A stretch of 22,429 nucleotides of DNA. Origin: Chloroflexota bacterium. GTDB taxonomy: Bacteria; Chloroflexota; Dehalococcoidia; Lucifugimonadales; Australimonadaceae. The position numbers and the translations under genes are program-made. A model generated the notes under the pieces. It was given only the letters and a program-made list of their open reading frames with translations, was not told where the DNA came from and made no database searches. Each line of letters begins with the position of its first letter. Within the stretch, counting starts at the first letter, position 1. The stretch spans positions 1 through 22,429 of the forward strand of contig JAPOOH010000126.1 in NCBI GenBank assembly GCA_026713505.1, written 5' to 3'. Of this stretch, positions 1 to 5,709 are shown one piece after another.

Positions 1-313
1 CCCCCTGCCGTATCCGCGTCGGCGACCCCGTCGACAGGTCCGCGTATACCGAACCCGGCTGCAGCCCCAGCACGATCCCCTGCGGCCCCAGGGCAACCTC
101 CTCAACCTCTGCAGGCCCCGGGAGCGACGTCAGCACCACCGGCGCCTGCCGCGCGACCTCCACCGGCGTCGCGGCCCACGTCGCGCCCATCTCCCGGTGC
201 GGCGCCGTCTTCGCCTCGTCGATGTCGTTGACGATCAGCTCGTGTCCCGCCTTGATCAGGTTCCGGGCCATGGGTCCGCCCATGTTTCCAAGGCCGATGA
301 ATCCGATGCGCAT
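1..313 (-). CDS. NAD(P)-dependent beta-hydroxyacid dehydrogenase (3-hydroxyisobutyrate dehydrogenase family), N-terminal part
   Basis: The first 104 residues of a gene that runs off the left edge. The protein opens MRIGFIGLGNMGGPMARNL, the GxGxxG dinucleotide fold typical of 3-hydroxyisobutyrate, tartronate semialdehyde and related 6-phosphogluconate-type dehydrogenases. Further on are the family pattern VVLTSLPGP (about residues 62-70) and the DLSTGSP block (about 93-99, usually D-x-S-T), which form the substrate loop. The catalytic Lys domain lies outside the window, so the substrate cannot be named. The ATG start is supported by a GGGGAGG ribosome site 4-5 bases upstream. A good sigma-70 type promoter lies at 356-384. 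The gene diverges from the Gal80-like gene at 826. Family call secure; specific reaction unknown. Confidence 0.9.
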   Translation of the reverse strand, partial: MRIGFIGLGNMGGPMARNLIKAGHELIVNDIDEAKTAPHREMGATWAATPVEVARQAPVVLTSLPGPAEVEEVALGPQGIVLGLQPGSVYADLSTGSPTRIRQG

Positions 314-355
314 GATTCCTCCCCTTCTCCGCCCTGACGGCGGACGCCGCCGCGC

Positions 356-384
356 AGTCTAGGCCGCGCCCTCCTGAGGGTCAA
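356..384 (-). promoter_or_regulatory. Promoter of the beta-hydroxyacid dehydrogenase gene
   Basis: On the minus strand, TTGACC (379-384), a 17-base spacer and TAGACT (356-361). Transcription should start near 349, giving a leader of about 36 bases before the ATG at 313. A GC stem (338-343 with 347-352, 3-base loop) sits at or just after the predicted start. Confidence 0.6.
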
Positions 385-439
385 CGCGCGTTACGGCATG
401 GGGAGTCCAGCGGGGCGTGCTCCTCTGCGTGGCCCTGCT

Positions 440-448
440 TGCTATCGT
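440..448 (+). promoter_or_regulatory. Possible extended -10 element inside the 314-825 gap
   Basis: TGC-TATCGT matches the TGCTANNAT pattern seen before fmt, L25 and ppdK at all but one position. There is no clear -35. It could drive a transcript through the small ORF and inverted repeats at 499-746. The rest of the 314-498 stretch shows no gene. Confidence 0.25.
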
Positions 449-498
449 GCGACACCCGCCCCTTACGCGGTCGCCCCCGCGTCCGCTACGCTGGTTGC

Positions 499-600
499 AT
501 GACCGGCGCACGAGCAGCACCCATAGACCGCGTCTATAGCTCGCGGGCGCAGCTATACACAGGGCCTATGGCTCCCGGCGCGAAACTCTGTTTTCGTTGA
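499..600 (+). CDS. Possible 33-residue leader ORF (tentative)
   Basis: ATG to TGA, 33 codons plus stop, with the protein starting MTGARAAPIDRVYSSRAQLY. I recognise no homologue. No ribosome site is visible. A weak TACGCT hexamer lies 6 bases upstream, which would fit leaderless expression. The stop codon forms the first three bases of the large inverted repeat at 598-676, an arrangement reminiscent of leader-peptide attenuators. The ORF may equally be chance in GC-rich DNA. Reported because it fills part of a 512-base gap together with two hairpins. Confidence 0.15.
   Translation: MTGARAAPIDRVYSSRAQLYTGPMAPGAKLCFR
521..571. repeat. Nested short inverted repeats
   Basis: Three overlapping dyads in about 50 bases: CCATAG (521-526) with CTATGG (566-571); ATAGAC (523-528) with GTCTAT (532-537); TATAGC (535-540) with GCTATA (552-557). 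The first and third can form one nested hairpin; the second is an alternative. Arms are only 6 bp, so any one could be chance. Confidence 0.35.
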
Positions 601-676
601 GCGCCTTGGTCCCTTGGTCGCGGGAAGCAGGCCCCGGCCTTGCAAACGCCCCCGACCAAGGCGACCAAGACGCTCA
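598..676. repeat. Large imperfect inverted repeat with tandem CCTTGGTC units
   Basis: The left arm 598-620 pairs with the right arm 653-676 over 22 base pairs, with one mismatch (604/670) and one bulged base (662), around a 32-base loop. The left arm contains two tandem copies of CCTTGGTC (604-611, 612-619). The right arm has GACCAAGG (654-661) and GACCAAGA (663-670). A further GACCAAGG at 707-714 could compete for the same partner. No T-run follows, so it is not a standard terminator. It is either an RNA switch element or an operator array. Confidence 0.7.
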
Positions 677-709
677 GATGGAGCTTTGGGTTTACTCGTA
701 AGTGACGAC

Positions 710-746
710 CAAGGGGTTCAGGTTTCGAGGCTGGTTGAACTCCTTG
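710..746. repeat. Second inverted repeat upstream of the Gal80-like gene
   Basis: CAAGGGGTTCA (710-720) pairs with TGAACTCCTTG (736-746), 11 bp including one G-U, around a 15-base loop. The left arm shares the AAGG of the third GACCAAGG copy (707-714), so formation of this hairpin and pairing of that copy with 604-619 would exclude each other. It ends just before the predicted promoter at 757-785. Confidence 0.6.
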
Positions 747-756
747 ATCAGGCCGG

Positions 757-785
757 TTGCCCGGAGCGCCCGCCGCGAATAGCAT
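757..785 (+). promoter_or_regulatory. Candidate promoter of the Gal80-like gene
   Basis: TTGCCC (757-762), a 17-base spacer and TAGCAT (780-785). Transcription would start near 792, giving a 34-base leader before the ATG at 826. If this is the true promoter, the inverted repeats at 598-746 lie upstream of it and would act as DNA operators rather than as leader RNA. Confidence 0.45.
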
Positions 786-825
786 GGCCGGGTTCGTGAG
801 ATTTCGAAGGAGCGGAGCAAGGAAC

Positions 826-1917
826 ATGGCAGAGAACATCAGGGTAGGCATCATCGGCGGCAACGTGAACGGCTGGGCGGGGCGCGCCCACATGCCCGCG
901 ATGGCCGCGGGAATCCCGGGCGTCGAGCTCATCGCCGTCTCCACCACGAGGCAGGAGTCGGCGGACGAGGCCGCCGCGAAGTTCGGAGCGAAATACGCCT
1001 ACGACAACCACCGCAACCTCCTCGCGAACCCGGAGGTCGACGTCGCGGCCGTTGTCGTCAAGCTCCCTACCCACTACGAGCTGACGAAGGATGTCATCGC
1101 CGCGGGCAAGCACGTCTACACCGAGTGGCCGCTCGGCACCACCATGGCCCAGGCCGAGGAGATGACCGACCTCGCTGCCGCTGCGGGCGTCCGCACCTGC
1201 GTCGGGCTCCAGGCTCGACACTCCGCCCAGTACCGGGAGATACGACGGCTCATCGATAGCGGCGCGATTGGCGACGTGCTCACCGCAAGCGTCACGCAGT
1301 TCGCCAGTGGCGCCCTCGCACGGCCGTCGGCGCGCATCTGGATGCGGGACGGCGAAGCCCACGCCAACACCCTCACCATCACTTTCGGCCACGCGATAGA
1401 CGGCCTCCTCTCCATGCTCGGCCCCGCTCGCAGTATCGCCTCCGCCGTCAGCACGCAGACCAGGGAGTGGACCGCCTCCGACACCGGCGAGAGGTTCTCC
1501 GTCGATTCGCCGGACACCGTCCTCGTGAGCGGTGCGCTGGCGAGCGGCGCGGCCTTCTCGATGCACGTCGCCTCCGTCGCCGCGGTCGGGACCGGACACA
1601 GCGTGCAGATACACGGCTCACGCGGCACGATAACGCTGGACTCCCCCAGTTCCACGCACACCAGCCCGGGCGAACTGCGCGTGGCACTGGAAGGCGAGAC
1701 CGCGCTCCGCACCGTCGTCCCTCCGCAGGACGAGTGGGTCACCGCCACCGGGATCGAGGGCGGGTCCGTGAACATCGGCAAGCTCTGGGCCTCCTACGCC
1801 GACGCCATCCTCAACGACCGCGAGTTCCACCCGGACTTCGCCGACGCCGTCCACCACCACCGCCTCATGGACGCCGTCCAGCGCGCATCCGACACCGGCC
1901 GCATGCAGGAGGTCTGA
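826..1917 (+). CDS. Gal80-like Gfo/Idh/MocA family oxidoreductase
   Basis: A 363-residue protein with an N-terminal NAD(P)-binding fold (VGIIGGNVNGWAGRAHMPAM, residues 6-25) and the C-terminal alpha/beta domain of the Gfo/Idh/MocA family. Many blocks resemble yeast Gal80 rather than classical sugar dehydrogenases: GWAGRAH near the N-terminus, TEWPLG at 99-104, VGLQARHS, TFGHAID and VQIHGSRGTI. The usual catalytic E-K-P is E100-W101-P102, so the lysine that assists catalysis in most members is absent, as in Gal80. The protein may act on a sugar-like substrate or mainly sense one with NAD(P); which cannot be decided here. The upstream in-frame TTG at 757 was rejected because homology begins at MAENIRVG and AAGGA/GGAGC motifs precede 826. 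It converges on mazG. Confidence 0.88.
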   Translation: MAENIRVGIIGGNVNGWAGRAHMPAMAAGIPGVELIAVSTTRQESADEAAAKFGAKYAYDNHRNLLANPEVDVAAVVVKLPTHYELTKDVIAAGKHVYTEWPLGTTMAQAEEMTDLAAAAGVRTCVGLQARHSAQYREIRRLIDSGAIGDVLTASVTQFASGALARPSARIWMRDGEAHANTLTITFGHAIDGLLSMLGPARSIASAVSTQTREWTASDTGERFSVDSPDTVLVSGALASGAAFSMHVASVAAVGTGHSVQIHGSRGTITLDSPSSTHTSPGELRVALEGETALRTVVPPQDEWVTATGIEGGSVNIGKLWASYADAILNDREFHPDFADAVHHHRLMDAVQRASDTGRMQEV

Positions 1918-1935
1918 TCTCCGTCGTTCCGTGAA

Positions 1936-1948
1936 GCCGGGACCCGGC
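1936..1948. terminator. GC palindrome between convergent genes (weak terminator candidate)
   Basis: GCCGGG-A-CCCGGC in the 64-base gap between the Gal80-like gene and mazG. There is no T-run. Similar short palindromes lie between other convergent pairs in this window. Confidence 0.25.
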
Positions 1949-1981
1949 AGGTGTCGTGGGCGAAGGGGGGATCTGTCCTCT

Positions 1982-2758
1982 TCACTCCGCAGCCTTGGCC
2001 TGTTCCCAGAGCTGCAGCTTGGTGTCAGTGGGCATCTCGGCGAGGGTACGGCCGTCGCGTCGCGCGGACTCCTCGACGCGTTGGAAGCGGGCCGTGAAGC
2101 GGTCATTCGCGCCTCGAAGGGCCTGTTCCGCGTCTATATCCATGCGGTGGGCCGCACCGACAAGCGCAAGGAGCAGGTCGCCGAACTCTTCTTCGCGGCG
2201 CGCGGAAGTCTCGCTGGCGCGCAGCTCGGCGGCCTCCTCGGCCACCTTGTCGAAAACCGTGTCCGGGTCGTCCCAGTCGAACCCGGCCCTGCGGGCGCGG
2301 CTGAGGACGGAGTGGGCGTAGGCGAGCGCCGGCATGGCCCGGGACACGCCCGCGAGCATGGACCGGTCACCCTCTCCCTTCCTCGCACGCTCCTCGGCCT
2401 TGAGGCGCTCCCATTGCCCGGTGACCTCGGTTGGAGTGCTGGCCGCGGCGTCTTCGAAGACGTGCGGGTGACGCCGCACGAGCTTCTCGTTGAGCTGGGC
2501 AGCGACGTCGTCCATGCTGAAGGTTCCCTCGTCCGTGCCGATCTGCGCGTGGAAGATCACGTGCAGCAGGAGGTCGCCCAACTCCTCGACGAGCGCCGCG
2601 CGCTCGCCTGAGGCCATGGCGTCGAGGGCCTCGTAGGTCTCTTCGAGCAGCGAGCCCCGCAGCGAAGCGTGGGTCTGTTCGAGGTCCCACGGACACCCGG
2701 AGACGGGGTCGCGCAGGCGGCTCATCGTTTCCAGGAGCGTGTCGAACGTATCAGACAA
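1982..2758 (-). CDS. mazG: Nucleoside triphosphate pyrophosphohydrolase MazG
   Basis: A 258-residue MazG with tandem MazG domains (E. coli MazG is 263). It hydrolyses (d)NTPs to NMP and pyrophosphate, cleaning the nucleotide pool and affecting ppGpp levels in E. coli. The first domain has the signature CPWDLEQTHASL, followed by LEETYEALDA and EELGDLLLHV (ExxE and ExxD metal ligands). The second has KVAEEAAELRAS and EEFGDLLLALV. The start is taken as TTG at 2758, because GGAG lies 6 bases upstream and homology begins at SDTFDTLLETM; the longer upstream frame crosses the divergent promoter. A perfect TATAAT on the minus strand (2786-2791) predicts a leader of about 20 bases. Confidence 0.92.
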   Translation of the reverse strand: MSDTFDTLLETMSRLRDPVSGCPWDLEQTHASLRGSLLEETYEALDAMASGERAALVEELGDLLLHVIFHAQIGTDEGTFSMDDVAAQLNEKLVRRHPHVFEDAAASTPTEVTGQWERLKAEERARKGEGDRSMLAGVSRAMPALAYAHSVLSRARRAGFDWDDPDTVFDKVAEEAAELRASETSARREEEFGDLLLALVGAAHRMDIDAEQALRGANDRFTARFQRVEESARRDGRTLAEMPTDTKLQLWEQAKAAE

Positions 2759-2784
2759 GGGAAACTCCGCACAGCAGGTGCGCG

Positions 2785-2814
2785 GATTATAGCGGAGCGA
2801 GGCGGGATAGAATC
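2785..2814. promoter_or_regulatory. Interlocked divergent promoters of mazG and the DUF1461 gene
   Basis: Minus strand: TATAAT at 2786-2791, with its -35 position (GATTCT, 17-base spacing) at 2809-2814. Plus strand: TAGAAT at 2808-2813, with its -35 position (GATTAT, 17-base spacing) at 2785-2790. Each -10 therefore falls on the other promoter's -35 site. The region is an imperfect dyad (GATTATAG against GATTCTAT). The plus -10 is 6 bases from the ATG at 2820, predicting a leaderless mRNA. Confidence 0.6.
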
Positions 2815-2819
2815 GGACA

Positions 2820-3542
2820 ATGGGCCATATTCTCAAAGACCCGTGGCGCATCGCGGGATGGGTCGCTGCCGTGGCGCTGGGGCTGCTGTTGGTGACGACG
2901 ACCGTTCGGTGCGCGGCAGGCAGCCTGCCGCTGTACGAGGCGCTGTTCGAGCGACACTCCGTGTCCGAGCGGACCGGCATCACGCCGGAAGGGCTGACGC
3001 ACGTGGGCCGGGAGGTGCAGGCGTACTTCGCGAGCGGCAGCGACGACCCGCTGTCGGTTACGGTGGATATCTACGGTGTGCCGCGCACGTTGTTCAACGA
3101 GAACGAGGTTTCGCACATGGCGGACGTGAAGGCGCTCTTCCTCCGCGTCTACCGGGTGCAGGCGATATCGGCGGTGCTGTTTATAGCGCTGACCCTGCTG
3201 GCGGCCTGGCGCTTGCGGAGAGAGGCGTTCATCGTGGTCGCGTCGTGGCTCCGGAGAGGCGCCGCACTGACAACGGCGGTCATCCTCGTCCTGGGACTGC
3301 TGAGCGTCGTGGCGTTCCGGCAGGTGTTCATCGTGTTCCACTACATCGGGTTCCCGCAGGGGAACTGGGTGTTCGACCCGCGCTCCGAGTACTTGGTACA
3401 GGTGTTCCCGTTCGGTTTCTGGCGGGACATCACGCTGCTCATCGGCGCCTTCATCCTGCTGGGGGCAGCGGTGCTGTGGTGGGTGGGCAGCGCGTTACGG
3501 AGGTACGGCAGCCCGGGCAGGCGCGGGGGGGAGCATGAGTGA
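2820..3542 (+). CDS. DUF1461 / TIGR01906 family integral membrane protein
   Basis: A 240-residue protein matching the TIGR01906 membrane family, whose function is unknown. Predicted membrane helices are at about residues 11-31, 112-132, 145-167 and 200-222. The long loop after the first contains the family block TLFNENEVSHMADVKALF (about 88-105). The loop before the last helix carries FHYIGFPQGNWVFDP and VFPFGFWRD, also typical. It overlaps the next gene by 8 bases (ATGAGTGA), so the two are co-translated. No ribosome site precedes the ATG, in keeping with the -10 box only 6 bases away. Membership is confident; nothing supports a specific activity. Confidence 0.85.
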   Translation: MGHILKDPWRIAGWVAAVALGLLLVTTTVRCAAGSLPLYEALFERHSVSERTGITPEGLTHVGREVQAYFASGSDDPLSVTVDIYGVPRTLFNENEVSHMADVKALFLRVYRVQAISAVLFIALTLLAAWRLRREAFIVVASWLRRGAALTTAVILVLGLLSVVAFRQVFIVFHYIGFPQGNWVFDPRSEYLVQVFPFGFWRDITLLIGAFILLGAAVLWWVGSALRRYGSPGRRGGEHE

Positions 3543-3750
3543 GGGCATCGCACGGGTGCGCATCTACCCGAACGAGTTAGAGGCACGCCTCGCGGAAGGC
3601 ATACTGCAGGACGCGGGGATCAGGTCAGTGGTGCGCGCAGAATTCGGCGGGTACGGGATGTGGGGGCACAACCAGTTCACTGCCCACGGGTTGTGGGTAA
3701 TGGAAACGCAACTGGAGGACGCTCGGGCGCTGCTGGAAGGAGACTGCTAA
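3535..3750 (+). CDS. DUF2007-type putative signal transducing protein
   Basis: A 71-residue protein with the DUF2007 pattern: an N-terminal strand (RVRIYPNELEARLAEGIL), then AGIRSVVRAEFGGYG, then a C-terminal strand and helix (LWVMETQLEDARALLEG). The domain resembles small regulatory alpha/beta folds; no ligand is known to me. It overlaps the DUF1461 gene by 8 bases, so the pair is likely a functional unit. Its TAA overlaps the TAG of the convergent fmdB-like gene by two bases within a shared CTAA, leaving no intergenic space. Confidence 0.75.
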   Translation: MSEGIARVRIYPNELEARLAEGILQDAGIRSVVRAEFGGYGMWGHNQFTAHGLWVMETQLEDARALLEGDC

Positions 3751-3968
3751 CCGCAGCCGCACGAGCCTCCGCAGCACGCGCTGTTGAGCGGGCCGACCGG
3801 CGAGGGGCCTGCGCCAGCGCCGACGGCGACGGCGGCAGCAAAAAGCGAGAGGACCCTCTTAGACTCCTCGCCGCAGTCCGGACAGTCACTCACGTGGGCT
3901 GCAGACATGGGCTGCAGCCGCTCGAAGCGCGAGTCGCAGGCGTTACAAACGTACTCGTACAGGGGCAT
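3747..3968 (-). CDS. FmdB family zinc-ribbon protein
   Basis: A 73-residue protein starting MPLYEYVCNAC, the diagnostic FmdB opening. Zinc ligands are the pairs C8-x2-C11 and C29-x2-C32. The C-terminus ends in a Cys/Gly-rich tail (CCGGSCGCG), common in this family. FmdB was named for a putative regulator of formamidase genes, but most homologues are uncharacterised. Starts further upstream were rejected because of the MPLYEY motif and an ideal AGGAGGGAG site just before 3968. It lies downstream of the response regulator on the same strand, 89 bases away. Confidence 0.85.
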   Translation of the reverse strand: MPLYEYVCNACDSRFERLQPMSAAHVSDCPDCGEESKRVLSLFAAAVAVGAGAGPSPVGPLNSACCGGSCGCG

Positions 3969-4057
3969 AGCTCCCTCCTGGCCAACGACGCCATGGTACA
4001 CCATGCCTCTGCAGCCTGCGAGATTCAGCCAGCGCGGGATGAAGCCGGTCGCCGGGA

Positions 4058-4741
4058 TCAGCCGCGGAAGCGGTAGCCGACGTTCCAAACGGTGTCTATG
4101 AAGGTATGCGCGGCATCCTCGATCTTGCTGCGGAGACGGCGGATGTGGACATCCACGGTTCGGGTGCCGCCGAAGTATTGGTAGCCCCAGACCTGCTCCA
4201 GTAGCGTCTCGCGACTGTAGACGCGGCCGGGGTTCGCGGCCATCAGCTTGAGGAGTTCGTACTCCTTGAAGGCGAGAACGACCGGTTTACCCGCGAGGAA
4301 GACGTCGTAGCGATTGGGATTGATGACGAGGTCGCCGACGCGGATGACGCCGGGTTCGTCCGGCGGGGCCTTGCGCTCCAACTGCTTGTTGATACGGAGC
4401 GCGAGTTCCCCAGTCTCCCAGGGCGCGACGATGAAGTCATCCGTGGCGATGCTCAGCTTTGGTGCCTGGAGGTGGCTGCCCGACAGCACGGCGATCACAG
4501 GACGGGGGCTTTTGCCATACGTCGCGGCGAGCGACTCGGCACGATAGCGGTCAGCATCCACGAGGTCGAGGACGAAAGCGTGCGGGTCTGTCACCTCGTC
4601 CGCGGCGCCAAACTGCACGCCCTCGCGGTCAAGGCTCTCGATGAGCTCCGAGCTCGGTGTCCGGGCGTCGTACAGAATGCCGATGGTGAGCTCGGCACGC
4701 CAGGCGGCGGCATGGCCGCGGAATGGACTCGCGTCTACCAC
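4058..4741 (-). CDS. OmpR/PhoB-type response regulator with degenerate receiver domain
   Basis: A 227-residue protein. The C-terminal domain (about 132-227) is a clear OmpR/PhoB winged helix: LAFKEYELLKLMAANPGRV, LLEQVWGYQYFGGTRTVDVHI and RRLRSKI, ending NVGYRFRG. The N-terminal receiver-like half (about 18-120) is unusual. The acidic pair after the first strand is reduced to ILYDAR (D25). D59 in AFVLDLVD may be the phosphosite position. The invariant Lys of the K-P motif is Ala106 in VAPWETGEL. It may therefore act without phosphorylation. No histidine kinase lies nearby. The GTG start overlaps the cysM stop by 7 bases (4735-4741), so translational coupling with cysM is likely and a sulfur-related role is plausible but inferred. 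Confidence 0.85.
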   Translation of the reverse strand: MVDASPFRGHAAAWRAELTIGILYDARTPSSELIESLDREGVQFGAADEVTDPHAFVLDLVDADRYRAESLAATYGKSPRPVIAVLSGSHLQAPKLSIATDDFIVAPWETGELALRINKQLERKAPPDEPGVIRVGDLVINPNRYDVFLAGKPVVLAFKEYELLKLMAANPGRVYSRETLLEQVWGYQYFGGTRTVDVHIRRLRSKIEDAAHTFIDTVWNVGYRFRG

Positions 4742-5673
4742 CAGACCTTGCCCTCCACTTTCTCCCGCAGGTGAGCCGGGTCCTCCTCCGTCCAGAGGCC
4801 GGTGCTGAGGTATTTCCAGCCGCCGTCCGCGAACAGGCAGACGATGTTCGCTTCCGACACGCGGGCAGCGATCCGTTCGGCTGCAGCGAGCACGGCGCCT
4901 GACGACACACCCGCAAAGACGCCCTCCTTGTGCAGCAACTCGGCCGTCTTCCGGAAGCTCTCTTCGCCACTGACCATGATGCGTCCGTCCAGCAGGGAGA
5001 GGTCCAGTATGGGCGGGACGAAGCCCTCCTCCAGGCTGCGGAGTCCCTGGATTCGGTCGTCGATCTCCGGGGCGGCAGCAACGACCTCCACGCCAGGGTT
5101 GTACTCCTTGAGTCGGCGTCCGACCCCCATGAGGGTGCCGCCTGTGCCAAGCCCCGCGACGAAATGGGTCACTTCCGGCAGGTCCCGGATGATCTCGGGG
5201 GCCGTTGTGTCGTAGTGTGCCTGTGGGTTCGCGGCGTTGCCATACTGGTAGAGCATGCAGTAGCGCTCGTCCTCCGCGGCCATCTGCTGCGCCAGGGCGA
5301 TGGACCCGTTGGAGCCGCCTTCTCCAGGAGAGTAGACAATCTCGGCGCCGTACGCGGCGAGGAGCTGGCTGCGCTCGTGGCTGACGTTGTCCGGCATGAC
5401 GGCGGTGAAGCGGTAGCCGAGCCGGTGCGTCACCATGGCAAGGGAGATACCGGTATTGCCGCTGGTGGGCTCCAACAGGATTCTGTCTTGCGACAGGATG
5501 CGGTCGTCCAGGGCGGCCTGCACCATGGAGCGAGCGATCCTGTCCTTCACTGACCCCGTTGGGTTGTTGCCCTCCAGCTTCGCGAATATGCGAACGGAAG
5601 GCTCAGGGCTGAAGGTCGGCAGCTCGACGAGGGGTGTGTTGCCTATGGCATCGATAAGGTTGGCGCTGCGCAT
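4735..5673 (-). CDS. cysM: PLP-dependent cysteine synthase, CysM type (probable O-phosphoserine/carrier-protein dependent)
   Basis: A 312-residue cysteine synthase of PLP fold type II. K43 in GSVKDR binds PLP, EPTSGNTGISLAM (68-80) forms the substrate loop, and GTGGT (176-180) binds the cofactor phosphate. The sequence resembles Mycobacterium tuberculosis CysM more than CysK: MLYQYGNAANPQAHY (140-154), GLRSLEEGFVP with R212 at the place of the arginine that binds O-phosphoserine phosphate, and WKYLSTG near the C-terminus. The mycobacterial enzyme takes sulfur from the thiocarboxylated carrier CysO rather than free sulfide. A MoeB-like activating enzyme 36 bases upstream supports that route, but no carrier-protein gene is present. 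The ribosome site is weak and distant. Confidence 0.88.
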   Translation of the reverse strand: MRSANLIDAIGNTPLVELPTFSPEPSVRIFAKLEGNNPTGSVKDRIARSMVQAALDDRILSQDRILLEPTSGNTGISLAMVTHRLGYRFTAVMPDNVSHERSQLLAAYGAEIVYSPGEGGSNGSIALAQQMAAEDERYCMLYQYGNAANPQAHYDTTAPEIIRDLPEVTHFVAGLGTGGTLMGVGRRLKEYNPGVEVVAAAPEIDDRIQGLRSLEEGFVPPILDLSLLDGRIMVSGEESFRKTAELLHKEGVFAGVSSGAVLAAAERIAARVSEANIVCLFADGGWKYLSTGLWTEEDPAHLREKVEGKVWW

Positions 5674-5709
5674 AGCCGTGTGCGGTCTCCCCTGCAGGCG
5701 CGCGCCTGA

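Noticed and set aside
598..676. Intrinsic terminator
   Set aside because: The loop is 32 bases and no T-run follows on either strand.
711..745. tRNA-like TPsiC arm suggested by GGTTCA and TTGAAC
   Set aside because: The loop is 15 bases, and no acceptor or anticodon arms can be drawn. It is only an inverted repeat.
614..799. 61-codon plus-strand frame in the 512-base gap
   Set aside because: Its sequence is dictated by the inverted repeats, it is Arg/Pro-rich, and it lacks a ribosome site.
534..947. 137-codon minus-strand frame running through the inverted repeats
   Set aside because: It overlaps the start of the Gal80-like gene and the repeats, has no ribosome site or recognisable domain, and is probably chance.
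748..1614. 288-codon minus-strand frame opposite the Gal80-like gene
   Set aside because: It is the shadow of a clear oxidoreductase, with Gly/Arg/Asp-rich composition and no domain.
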